From an uncultured Planctomycetaceae bacterium (GTDB lineage Bacteria; Planctomycetota; Planctomycetia; Pirellulales; Pirellulaceae), in contig CAIYOB010000980.1 in the NCBI GenBank assembly GCA_903927685.1, forward strand, positions 1-17,208: a stretch of 17,208 nucleotides of DNA, read 5' to 3'. The number at the start of each line of letters is the position of its first letter. The stretch's first letter is position 1. This document shows positions 7,593 to 14,894 of this stretch, piece after piece. The translations under genes were made by a program, and so were the position numbers. The notes under the pieces were generated by a model. The model ran no database searches. It was given only the letters and a program-made list of their open reading frames with translations, and was not told the origin of the DNA.

Positions 7593-7637
7593 ACCCGGAG
7601 ACGGTCCACCCGGAGACGGTCCACCCGGAGACGGTCC
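7593..7637. repeat. Three perfect tandem copies of a 15-base unit
   Basis: The unit ACCCGGAGACGGTCC occurs three times with no mismatch at 7593-7607, 7608-7622 and 7623-7637. It lies in the non-coding stretch between the small arginine-rich gene and the DUF4058 remnant. No repeat-spacer pattern exists, so it is not a CRISPR. Confidence 0.95.
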
Positions 7638-7746
7638 GACAATTGCCGCCCTCCGGCGCCTCGGCTAAAATGGGCAACGGCAAGCTTCCCTTGTTCAGCC
7701 GCTTTGCCACGCTGGAAGCTGGCCGCAAGCAGGGGAGGCGCTGGAC

Positions 7747-8131
7747 ATGAAAAGTCCCTTTCCGGGCATGGACCCATATCTTGAGCGGTATTGGGGAGAC
7801 ATTCACACCAGTCTGATCGTCTACGCTCGCAACCAACTCAACGCTCAGCTCCCTGACGATCTACAGGCTCGCGTCGAGGAGAGTGCGGGAGTGGACATTG
7901 AACCGCGTCCGCAGCGACACTGCTGGACCACTCCGCCTGCCGCTGCCGAACATCCGCATTCCGCTCCACTCTGACGCTGACGTGGTGCTGCGGCTTCAGC
8001 CGCTCATCGACGCCTGCTACCGGGATGGCCGCTATCAGCGGATCAACTATCGCGTCGAGCCCGTGCCGCGGTTTGGCGACGAGGACGCACGCTGGATCGA
8101 TCAACTGCTACGCGAAAAAAGCCTGCGCTGA
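7747..8131 (+). pseudogene. DUF4058 family protein, internally deleted and frame-shifted
   Basis: The first frame begins MKSPFPGMDPYLERYWGDIH, the characteristic start of DUF4058 proteins, and reads through NQLNAQLPDDLQARVEE to about 7890. The family's C-terminal part is then found in a different frame from about 7885 to the stop at 8131: LRLPLPNIRIPLHSDADVVL, LQPLIDACYRDGRYQRINYR, and DEDARWIDQLL. Intact members are about 250 residues, so roughly 130-150 residues are missing from the middle and the two ends are out of frame. This is best explained by a deletion in a decayed gene. The function of DUF4058 is unknown. The first frame alone would make a 75-residue product with a nonsense tail. 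Confidence 0.8.
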
Positions 8132-8157
8132 CAGCCGGTTGCTCCGGCACGCCGCTG

Positions 8158-8199
8158 GACGAGGCACGTTGGACAAGGCACGTTGGATAAGGCCCGGGT
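8158..8199. repeat. Imperfect 14-base tandem repeat, about three copies
   Basis: GACGAGGCACGTTG, GACAAGGCACGTTG and GATAAGGCCCGGGT follow each other directly. The first two differ by one base; the third is diverged in its second half. They lie just after the DUF4058 remnant and just before the promoter of the M60-type gene. Confidence 0.7.
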
Positions 8200-8201
8200 C
8201 T

Positions 8202-8229
8202 TTGACCGTCAGCCGACGAACGCTATGCT
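8202..8229 (+). promoter_or_regulatory. Sigma70-like promoter of the M60-type peptidase gene
   Basis: TTGACC at 8202-8207 and TATGCT at 8224-8229 are separated by 16 bases, close to the TTGACA/TATAAT consensus and spacing. Transcription would begin near 8236, about 43 bases before the ATG at 8280. This is the best promoter match I found in the window. It is a visual match only. Confidence 0.5.
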
Positions 8230-8279
8230 GAGGTCCGGGCGATACATGATCGGGGCCGCAGGACCAGGGTTTACCAAGC

Positions 8280-9809
8280 ATGAAACAACTCGTTCTTTGT
8301 CTGTCGTTGTCGTTCTGTTCGCTGGACGCGCTTGCCGCTAACTACAATCTCGAGGCGATCCGAGCGGACATGGCGTTCTTTACCGATGCCAGCTGCAGTC
8401 AGTTGAAGACCGGAGTGCAGGCGAAAGACCTGGACGGCTTCCAGAGCGACCTGCTCAGGACGGTCGCCGCCGGACTGCTGGACCGGACGTATGACACGAC
8501 GTATCGGGCCGCCAGATACGAGGCTTATCCTTCGCCCCGCGCGTTGGACGAAGGCCTGAAGCTGGGCGATGGATTCAGCCGGTACGAGAACATCACCGGA
8601 ATCTACCTGGAGTCCGGCGAACACGTTGTGTTTGTCGGCCCGACGGACGACAAGCAGCTGGCGTTACTGATTCCCGACTGGCTACGCAAGCCGCCCGCAG
8701 GCGTCGAGCCCACCGAGGATCCGAACGGCTGGGGGCTGAAGCGGCAGCGGATTACGATCCAGGCGGGACTCAATGTCGTCCACGTCAAGCAAGCCGGCAA
8801 CGTCTACGTGAGCTACTTTGACGACCAGGCCGAGCGGGCGCCGGGAGTGGTGGTGCACTTTCCCACGGGCCAAGTCAATGGCTTCTTCGACGCCTCGCAG
8901 CACACCAACGCCGACTGGAACCGCCTGCTGGACCAGGCGGTCAGTCCCATCTTGGACGCGCGTGGCAAGCACATCCAAGTCGCCTATCCCGTCGAGTGGT
9001 TCAACGTCTACACGCGCGGCAAGGGCGTGGAGCTGATCGGCAAGTACGACGCGCTGCTGCACAGCCACTACACGTTGCTGGGGTTGGTCAAGTACCAGAA
9101 GGTGCCCAAGAATCGCATCCTGGCCCGGGTGAACTTCAACTACTACATGTTCCGCGACCGCGACGGCGTGGCGTACCTGGGCGACAAGGGCACGATGCGC
9201 ATGGTCGCCGATCCGGCCGTCGTCGTGGTCGGCGACCCGTGCTGGGGTTTCTGTCACGAAGTGGGGCACGTGTTGCAGTTGCCCCAATTGACTTGGGGCG
9301 GCATGACGGAGGTCAGCTGCAACCTGTTCTCGATGTACACCGTCACCGGGATGGGCAACCCAAGCCGCCTGGGCGCGCAAAAGAACTACGCTTCGGCACG
9401 CCAGGCCATCATCCAGGCGGAGCCCAAGAAATCCTACCTGGCGCATCCCGACGTCTTCGATCGCCTGGTCCCGTTTTGGCAACTCCACTTGTACCTTGCC
9501 CGCCACGGCAAGCCCGATTTCTATGCCGACGTGATGGAGGAAATGCGCCGCCGTCCCGCGGCCGGTTCCGGCGACGAGTCGATTCGGAACCAGTTCGAGT
9601 TCATGAAAATCTGCTGCGACGTCGCGCAGCTGGATCTGACCGACTTCTTCGACCAGTGGGGATTCTTCTGGGTGGGAGAAATCACGGTGGAGGATTACGA
9701 CACGTACCATTTCCGGATCGCGCCGCAGCTGGTGGACGAGACCAAGTCGTACATCGCGGACAAGAAATACGAAAAGCCGGCCGAGGATCTCACCTTGATC
9801 GAAGACTGA
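8280..9809 (+). CDS. Secreted M60-like (enhancin-type) zinc metallopeptidase
   Basis: A 509-residue exported protein. Residues 1-19 form a signal peptide (MKQLVLCLSLSFCSLDALA, likely cut after ALA). The zinc site is HEVGH at 326-330 followed by E344 in GGMTEVSCNLFS, matching the HExxH plus downstream Glu pattern (gluzincin) of the M60/enhancin family, whose members attack mucin-like glycoproteins. Upstream, a beta-rich region with GIYLESGEHVVFVG and GLNVVHVKQAGNVYVSYF fits the accessory domain common in M60 proteins. The C-terminal part contains FWQLHLYLARHGKPDFY and LTDFFDQWGFFW, also typical. The ATG has only a weak purine stretch (AGGACCAGGG) before it. It stands alone with its own promoter candidate. 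The substrate is inferred from the family only. Confidence 0.85.
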   Translation: MKQLVLCLSLSFCSLDALAANYNLEAIRADMAFFTDASCSQLKTGVQAKDLDGFQSDLLRTVAAGLLDRTYDTTYRAARYEAYPSPRALDEGLKLGDGFSRYENITGIYLESGEHVVFVGPTDDKQLALLIPDWLRKPPAGVEPTEDPNGWGLKRQRITIQAGLNVVHVKQAGNVYVSYFDDQAERAPGVVVHFPTGQVNGFFDASQHTNADWNRLLDQAVSPILDARGKHIQVAYPVEWFNVYTRGKGVELIGKYDALLHSHYTLLGLVKYQKVPKNRILARVNFNYYMFRDRDGVAYLGDKGTMRMVADPAVVVVGDPCWGFCHEVGHVLQLPQLTWGGMTEVSCNLFSMYTVTGMGNPSRLGAQKNYASARQAIIQAEPKKSYLAHPDVFDRLVPFWQLHLYLARHGKPDFYADVMEEMRRRPAAGSGDESIRNQFEFMKICCDVAQLDLTDFFDQWGFFWVGEITVEDYDTYHFRIAPQLVDETKSYIADKKYEKPAEDLTLIED

Positions 9810-9844
9810 CTTGGAGAATGGGCACGCCCACGCGCATTCGCACA

Positions 9845-9863
9845 ACACCGGAGATAACGGTGT
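9845..9863 (+). terminator. Small hairpin downstream of the M60-type gene
   Basis: ACACCG and CGGTGT flank a seven-base loop, 36 bases after the stop codon at 9809. It is a six-base-pair stem without a following T run, so it is at best a weak terminator. Confidence 0.3.
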
Positions 9864-10244
9864 CGTAACAGTTTAGTTTCTGAACCAGGGTTCTTGGCAG
9901 ACGCCAGGGCGGTGCGTGCGTCCCAGGCGCTGCCGTCCGGTGCCCGGCAGGCACGCCGGCACACGGCTGTCGCCGTTGAGTATTTCCCCTGGCTGGCCAC
10001 CGCGCCGGTCTCGCGCCGGTGTCGCCTGGTCGGGAGCCTGGGGCGGGAAGAGAGGAACGAGATTCTCGGCTGCAAGGAAGGGTGCGATTCGGACGAAAAC
10101 ACTGAGGAAGATCTTTCCGGCACACCACCGCGCAGCAGCGAACGTGGCCAGAAGGAAGGACTCCATTCGGTTCGCTGCTTCGTCGAGTCCTCAGAAAGAA
10201 CGCCGCGTCGGAGCCAGTGCGACGCACGCGCTCTGGGCTCACGG
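9864..10244. other. Gene-free stretch between the M60-type gene and the IS66 remnant
   Basis: About 380 bases with several overlapping short open frames on both strands but no start with a ribosome-binding site and no recognisable protein family. An eight-base direct repeat GCGCCGGT occurs twice near 10003-10021. The stretch may be a decayed insertion or part of a dispersed intergenic repeat, but nothing positive supports either. Confidence 0.5.
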
Positions 10245-10891
10245 TCAGGATGACCGTGGCCGGCCGGCGTAGAGATACCGCAGGACGCCGCTGGGTGGAT
10301 GTGTGTACAGACGGTAGAAGATATCCGTCGGTCGACGCTGGTGCCGCTTGGCCGTCTCGTGGATCGTCATCAGCGTCGCCATCCCCTGGGCTCCCGCTTG
10401 GCTGCGGTGGCCGAAGGTGATCTTGCGAAGCACCACCAGCGGCCGCAACGCACGCTCGGCCAGATTGTTGGTCGGTGGAACACGCGGGTCATCCAGGAAG
10501 ACCAGCCACTGCCCGGCATGTTTGCGAATCCGCTTTTGCAGGGGCAATGCTTTCTCATGGTCCAGGGGCATGATTCCAGCCGCGACAACTCCTCACGCAA
10601 CCACTTTTCTTCTGCCGTCAACTGCTCCGCCGAGAGTTCGCCCCGCCGGCGTTGATGATAGAACCGGCAGTCGCGGCGAACCCACTCTTTGAGATCCGTA
10701 AAGAACGTGCTGGCCGCCGACTCGGACGGCACTACCTTCTGCCAATCGCGAGCGGTGCGGGCCAGGTGCGCCAGGCACTTCTGTTTCGCCTTGGCGGGAT
10801 GGGCTTCGTAACCGGCGTAGCAGTCCGTCACCAACGAACCATGGAAATACGGGCCCAAAAGCTTGCGAGACACCTCGCCGGCTCGTGACAT
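10245..10891 (-). pseudogene. IS66 family transposase remnant, N-truncated and frameshifted
   Basis: Read leftwards, the first part (10891 to about 10585) contains LLGPYFHGSLVTDCYAGYEA and KQKCLAHLARTARDW, the IS66 DDE-domain region with the second catalytic Asp in TDCY. The reading then moves to another frame near 10560-10585 and continues LDHEKALPLQKRIRKHAGQW, then PPTNNLAERALRPLVVLRK, the third catalytic region with the NN-x-x-ER glutamate. It stops at 10245. The N-terminal half (leucine zipper, zinc finger, first Asp) and the accessory orfs of a full IS66 are absent, and no terminal inverted repeats or target duplication are visible. It is a dead fragment. Confidence 0.85.
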
Positions 10892-10892
10892 G

Positions 10893-10956
10893 CCTTCGCT
10901 CCTCGCAAAAAGAATCCTGCGGGCGCCCTTTTGCCCAGCGAAGGAGTTTTTGCAGG
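10893..10956. repeat. Compact element with crossing inverted repeats at the IS66 boundary
   Basis: CCTTCGCT (10893-10900) is complementary to AGCGAAGG (10937-10944), and GCAAAAA (10905-10911) to TTTTTGC (10947-10953). The two pairs interleave, a pseudoknot-like order. CCTGC (10916-10920) can also pair with GCAGG (10952-10956), and GGGCGCCC at 10921-10928 is self-complementary. The element sits exactly where IS66 homology ends, so it may be an inserted repeat or the end of another mobile element. Confidence 0.5.
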
Positions 10957-11054
10957 GACGCGCAGCGAGGCAAGCCTTGAAAGCCAACGCAGACGGATAG
11001 CGGCGGAGAGTGCTAGTTTTGTTAACTCCAGGCTTCAGGTTGACGCCGCTTGCC

Positions 11055-11798
11055 TTACGCCGCCCGCTGCAGGCGCCGTGCGGAGCGTACGTCCGGTGCG
11101 AATCGGCAGCCGAACGACTTCAGCCACGTCTCGTACATGGCTTGGTTCTTGTGGTTGTCGTTGGGCAGCAGCGTCGTCTCTCGTCCCAGGATCAAACCGC
11201 AGATCGCGAAGTGCAGCCGATTGGTGATGATCCGTTCGTAGCGCGCCGCCAACTGCAGGTACCCCTGCGGCGTTCGGCAGATCCTGGCCGGATCGCGCAG
11301 GAACCAGCGCCATTTCGAGGTGCGTTCACAGTCTCGGCGCAGGAACAAGCCCGTTCCGCACGTCGGCGCCGTTGCGGTTTCGTATTGCAGGCCCAGGGCG
11401 AGATCGGGAGCGAGAATGGCGCCGGGGCAGAAACGCAAACTCGCCCGCTCTCGCACGTAAACGCGTTGATAGGGACGATCCTCAGGCGAGGAAAACGTCT
11501 GCGGAAAGATGACGACGGGCAAGCCCAGGCGGAGCAGTCGTCCGCGGAGTTCCCAGTTGTTGCGATAGCGAGTTCCCATGTTGCCGCCGCCGGCAAACAC
11601 GATCACGTCGCGGTCGGCGCCGACCGGGGCGGCCGGATCCTGCTCGCAGTAATCGATGCCGAATTCGCCGAACATCTGTATCGCCCCCCAATCGATCAGC
11701 GCGTCGCCACCATTGCCGATCGAGCGCACGTACGCCACGCGTCGCCCGGCCAAGGGCTCGAAGACTTCGGCAAAAGCCTCTTGAGGAAGCAATCTCAT
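11055..11798 (-). CDS. Polysaccharide pyruvyl transferase family protein
   Basis: A 247-residue member of the PS_pyruv_trans family, which transfers pyruvate from phosphoenolpyruvate as a ketal onto glycans; some members have other roles. Family features are RSIGNGGDALID at 25-36, VFAGGGNMG at 67-75, VIFPQTFSS at 96-104, and the C-terminal block TNRLHFAICGLILGRETTLL followed by DNHKNQAMYETWL. The ATG at 11798 is chosen because AAGGAG lies about 10 bases upstream; a TTG at 11831 has no ribosome-binding site. It is short for the family (often 300 or more). It is the last gene of a five-gene leftward cluster, 38 bases after the glycosyltransferase. Confidence 0.85.
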   Translation of the reverse strand: MRLLPQEAFAEVFEPLAGRRVAYVRSIGNGGDALIDWGAIQMFGEFGIDYCEQDPAAPVGADRDVIVFAGGGNMGTRYRNNWELRGRLLRLGLPVVIFPQTFSSPEDRPYQRVYVRERASLRFCPGAILAPDLALGLQYETATAPTCGTGLFLRRDCERTSKWRWFLRDPARICRTPQGYLQLAARYERIITNRLHFAICGLILGRETTLLPNDNHKNQAMYETWLKSFGCRFAPDVRSARRLQRAA

Positions 11799-11836
11799 CG
11801 GCGGCTGTCTCCTTTCCGGGCGGGCGTCCAACCCCT

Positions 11837-12796
11837 TTAGGCAGCACGTCGCGCAGGTCGTTCCTCGCGGGGCACCATCGAGACTGCGGCGTCACGCTCG
11901 GACGGCGCAGGGATGGCCAGGGAGACCGGCGACTCGAAAGCGTCGTCTGCGTGCGGGCTCTGCACGCGGAGATCGGCCGCTGCCAGCGGCCGTTTCACCA
12001 GCCCGTTCAGGCAGCGCGTCGGGATGTCCTTGCGCTGGTAGTACGTCAAGTTCTCCGTCCCCACGTTGTTGCGGGCGAAACTGGGGGCCGGCGGATGCCA
12101 GAGGTGATAGCAGGCGGTGCGCCGGAGAATGGAGTGAAATCGCAGGCCGTGCTGGCTGAGACGCAACTGCAGGTCGCGGTCTTCCAGTCCCCAGCCGACG
12201 AAATTCTCGTCGAAGCCGTTGACCGCTTCATAGTCGCTCCGCCAGATGCCGATGTTGCAGCCCGTCAAACGCGGCAGCAGGGGATGGCGGACGAGTTCGT
12301 ACCAGAAGGCGTGAAAGGCTTTGCCGGCCAGACGCCGTTTCTCCCGCCGCGAAACCCAATTCATGAACTCGCCGCGGATAATGGCGGACTCCGTGACCCG
12401 CTCGGAGATTTCCTCGTCCAGCCGATAGCTGTCACCCGCGATGACCCCGCCCGCCCGGCGATAGGCCAAATGCCAGCACAGGTGATCGGGAGGCAACAGA
12501 CAGTCGGCATCGGTGAACAGCAGGTACGGCGCCGTCGAGACGGCCACGCCTTCGTTGCGGCACCGCGACAATTGAAAGCCGTTGTGCGGGTGGGTCGTGA
12601 AACGGACCGGAAAATCGACTTGACGTGCGAATGCCTCCACGACACGCCGCGTGCGATCGGACGAGCCGTCGTCGGTCACCACGAGTTCAAACCGGCCTTC
12701 GACTTGTCGCTGCGTCTCAATCGAACACAGCGATCGCCGCAGGTGCCCGGGCCTTTCATACGTCGACAGCAGGATCGCGATTTCGGGTTGGCGCAT
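11837..12796 (-). CDS. Family 2 glycosyltransferase
   Basis: A GT-A fold, inverting, nucleotide-sugar-dependent transferase of 319 residues, presumably acting on the inner face of the membrane or in the cytosol. Motifs are ILLSTYERPGHLRRSL at the N-terminus, VVTDDGSSDRT at 39-49 (nucleotide binding), FTDADCLLPP at 94-103 with the metal-binding D-x-D at D96 and D98, and GCNIGIWRSDYEAVNGFDE leading to GWGLEDRDLQLRL at 201-213. The last is the ED motif seen in the galactosyltransferase-type C-terminal domain. The last 50 residues are polar and variable. The ATG is preceded by GGAGGA at ideal spacing. It lies 41 bases after the PP-loop gene and 38 before the pyruvyl transferase gene. Confidence 0.92.
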   Translation of the reverse strand: MRQPEIAILLSTYERPGHLRRSLCSIETQRQVEGRFELVVTDDGSSDRTRRVVEAFARQVDFPVRFTTHPHNGFQLSRCRNEGVAVSTAPYLLFTDADCLLPPDHLCWHLAYRRAGGVIAGDSYRLDEEISERVTESAIIRGEFMNWVSRREKRRLAGKAFHAFWYELVRHPLLPRLTGCNIGIWRSDYEAVNGFDENFVGWGLEDRDLQLRLSQHGLRFHSILRRTACYHLWHPPAPSFARNNVGTENLTYYQRKDIPTRCLNGLVKRPLAAADLRVQSPHADDAFESPVSLAIPAPSERDAAVSMVPREERPARRAA

Positions 12797-12837
12797 CTCG
12801 CTTCCTCCGAAGGATGGAACACTGACTCAAAACGGCC

Positions 12838-14019
12838 TCAATTCCCTGTCTGACGCGCCAGCCGAGAGCCGTCTGTCCGGGGCCACCAGCGAAACGGCCG
12901 GCCGAGCTTTGCCCAGCCCGCGAAGGATCTCGCCTGGGCAGCGTGACACGCGGCGGTTCTGGCCAACAGCCGGTGGACGGCGGCTGCGGACGCGGGGCCA
13001 AGATCCTCCCGCAACAGCATCTCATAAATCGGGACCTTGGTAGCGGACAACGGCGGGAGGCGGTCGAGCGCCTCGATCAACCCCCGGCCGTGGCGAAAGA
13101 TGTCGTATTTCCCCAACTGCCCGCACGTCTCCAGAACGAGCATCGTCCGCACGCATTTTTCGCACCGGCCGCAATTGTCCGAGGCGCTGAGGTTTTCCCA
13201 ACAGACCCGCAAATGCCTGCGGACGAGTTCCTCGTGAGCGATTTGCTGCAGCTTTTCGGTACGCCAGAATTCCGCGCCCACGTGATCGATGACCAGGCGG
13301 GTGGAGGAGAACCGCGGATCGACGTCCCACCGCGAGCCCCACGGCTGTGGATCGGCCAGCGGATACGACGCGGAAATCTCCAAGTGGCCCGCCAGCGGGC
13401 TGAGCACGTGTCCCAAGGCGGCCAAAGCCCCGCCATGGGTATGCTCCCACGGTGCGGCCCGAAACACGCGGTGCCGGCGCAAGTTCGTGGCGACCACGAC
13501 CGCGCGTTTCCCGGTCTCGGCCGCCACGCTGCGAATCGAACGTTCCAGCCTGTTGCGGCGGTTCACGTCCCGAAGCTTGACATCGTAGCCGATCGCACAG
13601 ATCAGCACGTCCACCGGGGCAGGGCCTCGCAGCAGCGTGTGAAAGGAATCCACGCCCCCGCTGAAACACAGCGCCGTACCGGTCCGCGGCACCGCAGGGG
13701 GGGCTGTCTCGGCCAAGTGCAGCGGCAACGGTTGGTACCCCCACCAACTGGAGACCAGGGGGATCAGCTCCCGGATGTTTCGGGCCCAGACGGCGCACAC
13801 CTCGGGAACGATGACCAGCGGCCGCGGCGCGTGCAGCGCGGGAATCAACACGGCCGAGCCGAACGCTTCTGGTGCGGCCGCCAACTCCACGTCGCCGGAT
13901 TCAAACCAGATTCGCCGTCCGCCGACGTTCGCCGAGACGTTCGATCCTCGTCCGGCTCTGCGTCGCTGCAACGAATCGATCCGCAATTCGCCGGAATCGG
14001 AGTGCCAGGGCCGCTTCAT
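12838..14019 (-). CDS. PP-loop ATP-pyrophosphatase, QueC-like
   Basis: A 393-residue adenine-nucleotide alpha-hydrolase fold protein. The PP-loop SGGVDS at residues 120-125 binds ATP. Four cysteines, C273, C283, C286 and C289 (C-x9-C-x2-C-x2-C within NCGRCEKCVRT), match the zinc site of QueC (7-cyano-7-deazaguanine synthase, C-x8-C-x2-C-x2-C) except for one extra spacer residue. By family it should adenylate a carboxylate or carbonyl, possibly for amidation or nitrile formation. Unlike QueC (about 220-240 residues), it has a 110-residue N-terminal extension and a long C-terminal tail, and no other queuosine genes are here, so a role in queuosine is unlikely. The ATG has GTGAGGAA upstream. It is third in the five-gene cluster, 26 bases after the BKACE gene. 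Confidence 0.8.
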   Translation of the reverse strand: MKRPWHSDSGELRIDSLQRRRAGRGSNVSANVGGRRIWFESGDVELAAAPEAFGSAVLIPALHAPRPLVIVPEVCAVWARNIRELIPLVSSWWGYQPLPLHLAETAPPAVPRTGTALCFSGGVDSFHTLLRGPAPVDVLICAIGYDVKLRDVNRRNRLERSIRSVAAETGKRAVVVATNLRRHRVFRAAPWEHTHGGALAALGHVLSPLAGHLEISASYPLADPQPWGSRWDVDPRFSSTRLVIDHVGAEFWRTEKLQQIAHEELVRRHLRVCWENLSASDNCGRCEKCVRTMLVLETCGQLGKYDIFRHGRGLIEALDRLPPLSATKVPIYEMLLREDLGPASAAAVHRLLARTAACHAAQARSFAGWAKLGRPFRWWPRTDGSRLARQTGN

Positions 14020-14045
14020 CGTTGTTCCTCACTCGTTCCGAGTCG

Positions 14046-14894
14046 CTACGCGGCCATTCGCAGGGTGGTCCCATTGCTGCCCATCCCGATGATCTGGCGG
14101 GCTTCTTCCGCCGTCGCAATCTCTCGGCCGGCCGCTCGCGCTAGCACGACAATCCGTTCGATCAGCCGGGCATTCGTGGCCGGCTGTTTGGCGGTCCAGT
14201 CGTAGTACAAGGCGTCCTCCAGTCCAACTCGCACATGGCCGCCCATCGTCACCGCCAGCGCGTTGATGAAGAACTGGTACCGGCCGATCCCCGTCGCCGC
14301 CCAGGTTGTTCCCGGCGGCAACGCCCGCACGACCGCGCACAGATTGTCCGGCGTCGCGCTCAGCGTGCCCAGCGAGCCCAGCAGGATGTTGGCGTAGAAC
14401 GGCGGTGCCAGGACCTGTTTGTCAATCAAGTAATGGGCCACCTCGGCCATGCCCAAGTCGAAAATCTCCAGCTCCGGAATGATCCCGCGCTGTTTCATGG
14501 CCAAGGCGAGTCGCTTGATCATGTCGGGGTCGTTGATTGAAGCCTGCCGGGAAAAGTTGAGCGACCCGAGAGTCAACGAGGCCAAGTCGGGCGCCAGATC
14601 GAGAACCTGGCTTCGCTGCCAGAATTCGCCGTGGTTCCGCCCGCTGCACGAACCCGAGATCAGGATATCCGGACACGCTTCGCGCACTCCCTGGAAGATC
14701 TCGCCATAGACCTCGCGCCGGTACGTCGGCGTTTGGTCCTCTTCACGGGCGTGAAGATGGACGATCGTCGCTCCTGCGTCGCGGCAGCGGCGGACGTCGG
14801 CGATGATTTCCGCGGGGCGGATGGGTACGTGCGGATTGTCCATCTTGGTCGGGACCATGCCCGTGATGGCCGCGTTGATGATCAATGGCTGCAT
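14046..14894 (-). CDS. BKACE family (DUF849) beta-keto acid cleavage enzyme
   Basis: A 282-residue TIM-barrel enzyme of the BKACE family, whose founding member Kce condenses 3-keto-5-aminohexanoate with acetyl-CoA to give acetoacetate and an aminoacyl-CoA. Zinc ligands are visible: H46 and H48 in IVHLHAR, and E226 in GGHVRVGLEDA. Other family segments are INAAITGMVPT at the start, ISGSCSGRN, PELEIFDLGM and YANILLGSLGT. The ATG at 14894 is preceded by AGGAGA at good spacing; an open frame extends upstream but is not conserved. The start overlaps the 3' end of the acetyltransferase gene by 13 bases. The substrate cannot be decided from sequence; the family covers many beta-keto acids. Confidence 0.9.
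   Translation of the reverse strand: MQPLIINAAITGMVPTKMDNPHVPIRPAEIIADVRRCRDAGATIVHLHAREEDQTPTYRREVYGEIFQGVREACPDILISGSCSGRNHGEFWQRSQVLDLAPDLASLTLGSLNFSRQASINDPDMIKRLALAMKQRGIIPELEIFDLGMAEVAHYLIDKQVLAPPFYANILLGSLGTLSATPDNLCAVVRALPPGTTWAATGIGRYQFFINALAVTMGGHVRVGLEDALYYDWTAKQPATNARLIERIVVLARAAGREIATAEEARQIIGMGSNGTTLRMAA

Noticed and set aside
7593..7637. Tandem 15-base repeats considered as a CRISPR array
   Set aside because: There are no spacers between units, the unit is too short, and no cas genes are present.
8682..9848. A 388-residue open frame on the minus strand opposite the M60-type gene
   Set aside because: It is a shadow of the peptidase gene with no ribosome-binding site or recognisable domain.
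9864..10244. Open frames between the M60-type gene and the IS66 remnant considered as small genes
   Set aside because: None has a ribosome-binding site or a recognisable family, and frames on both strands overlap, as expected for GC-rich non-coding DNA.
12838..14019. Calling the PP-loop gene queC
   Set aside because: The motif spacing differs by one residue, the protein is much longer than QueC, and no queuosine genes are nearby.
11010..14205. Three long plus-strand open frames opposite the pyruvyl transferase, glycosyltransferase and PP-loop genes
   Set aside because: The minus-strand frames carry clear family motifs and ribosome-binding sites; the plus-strand translations are Arg/Gln/Ala-rich shadows.
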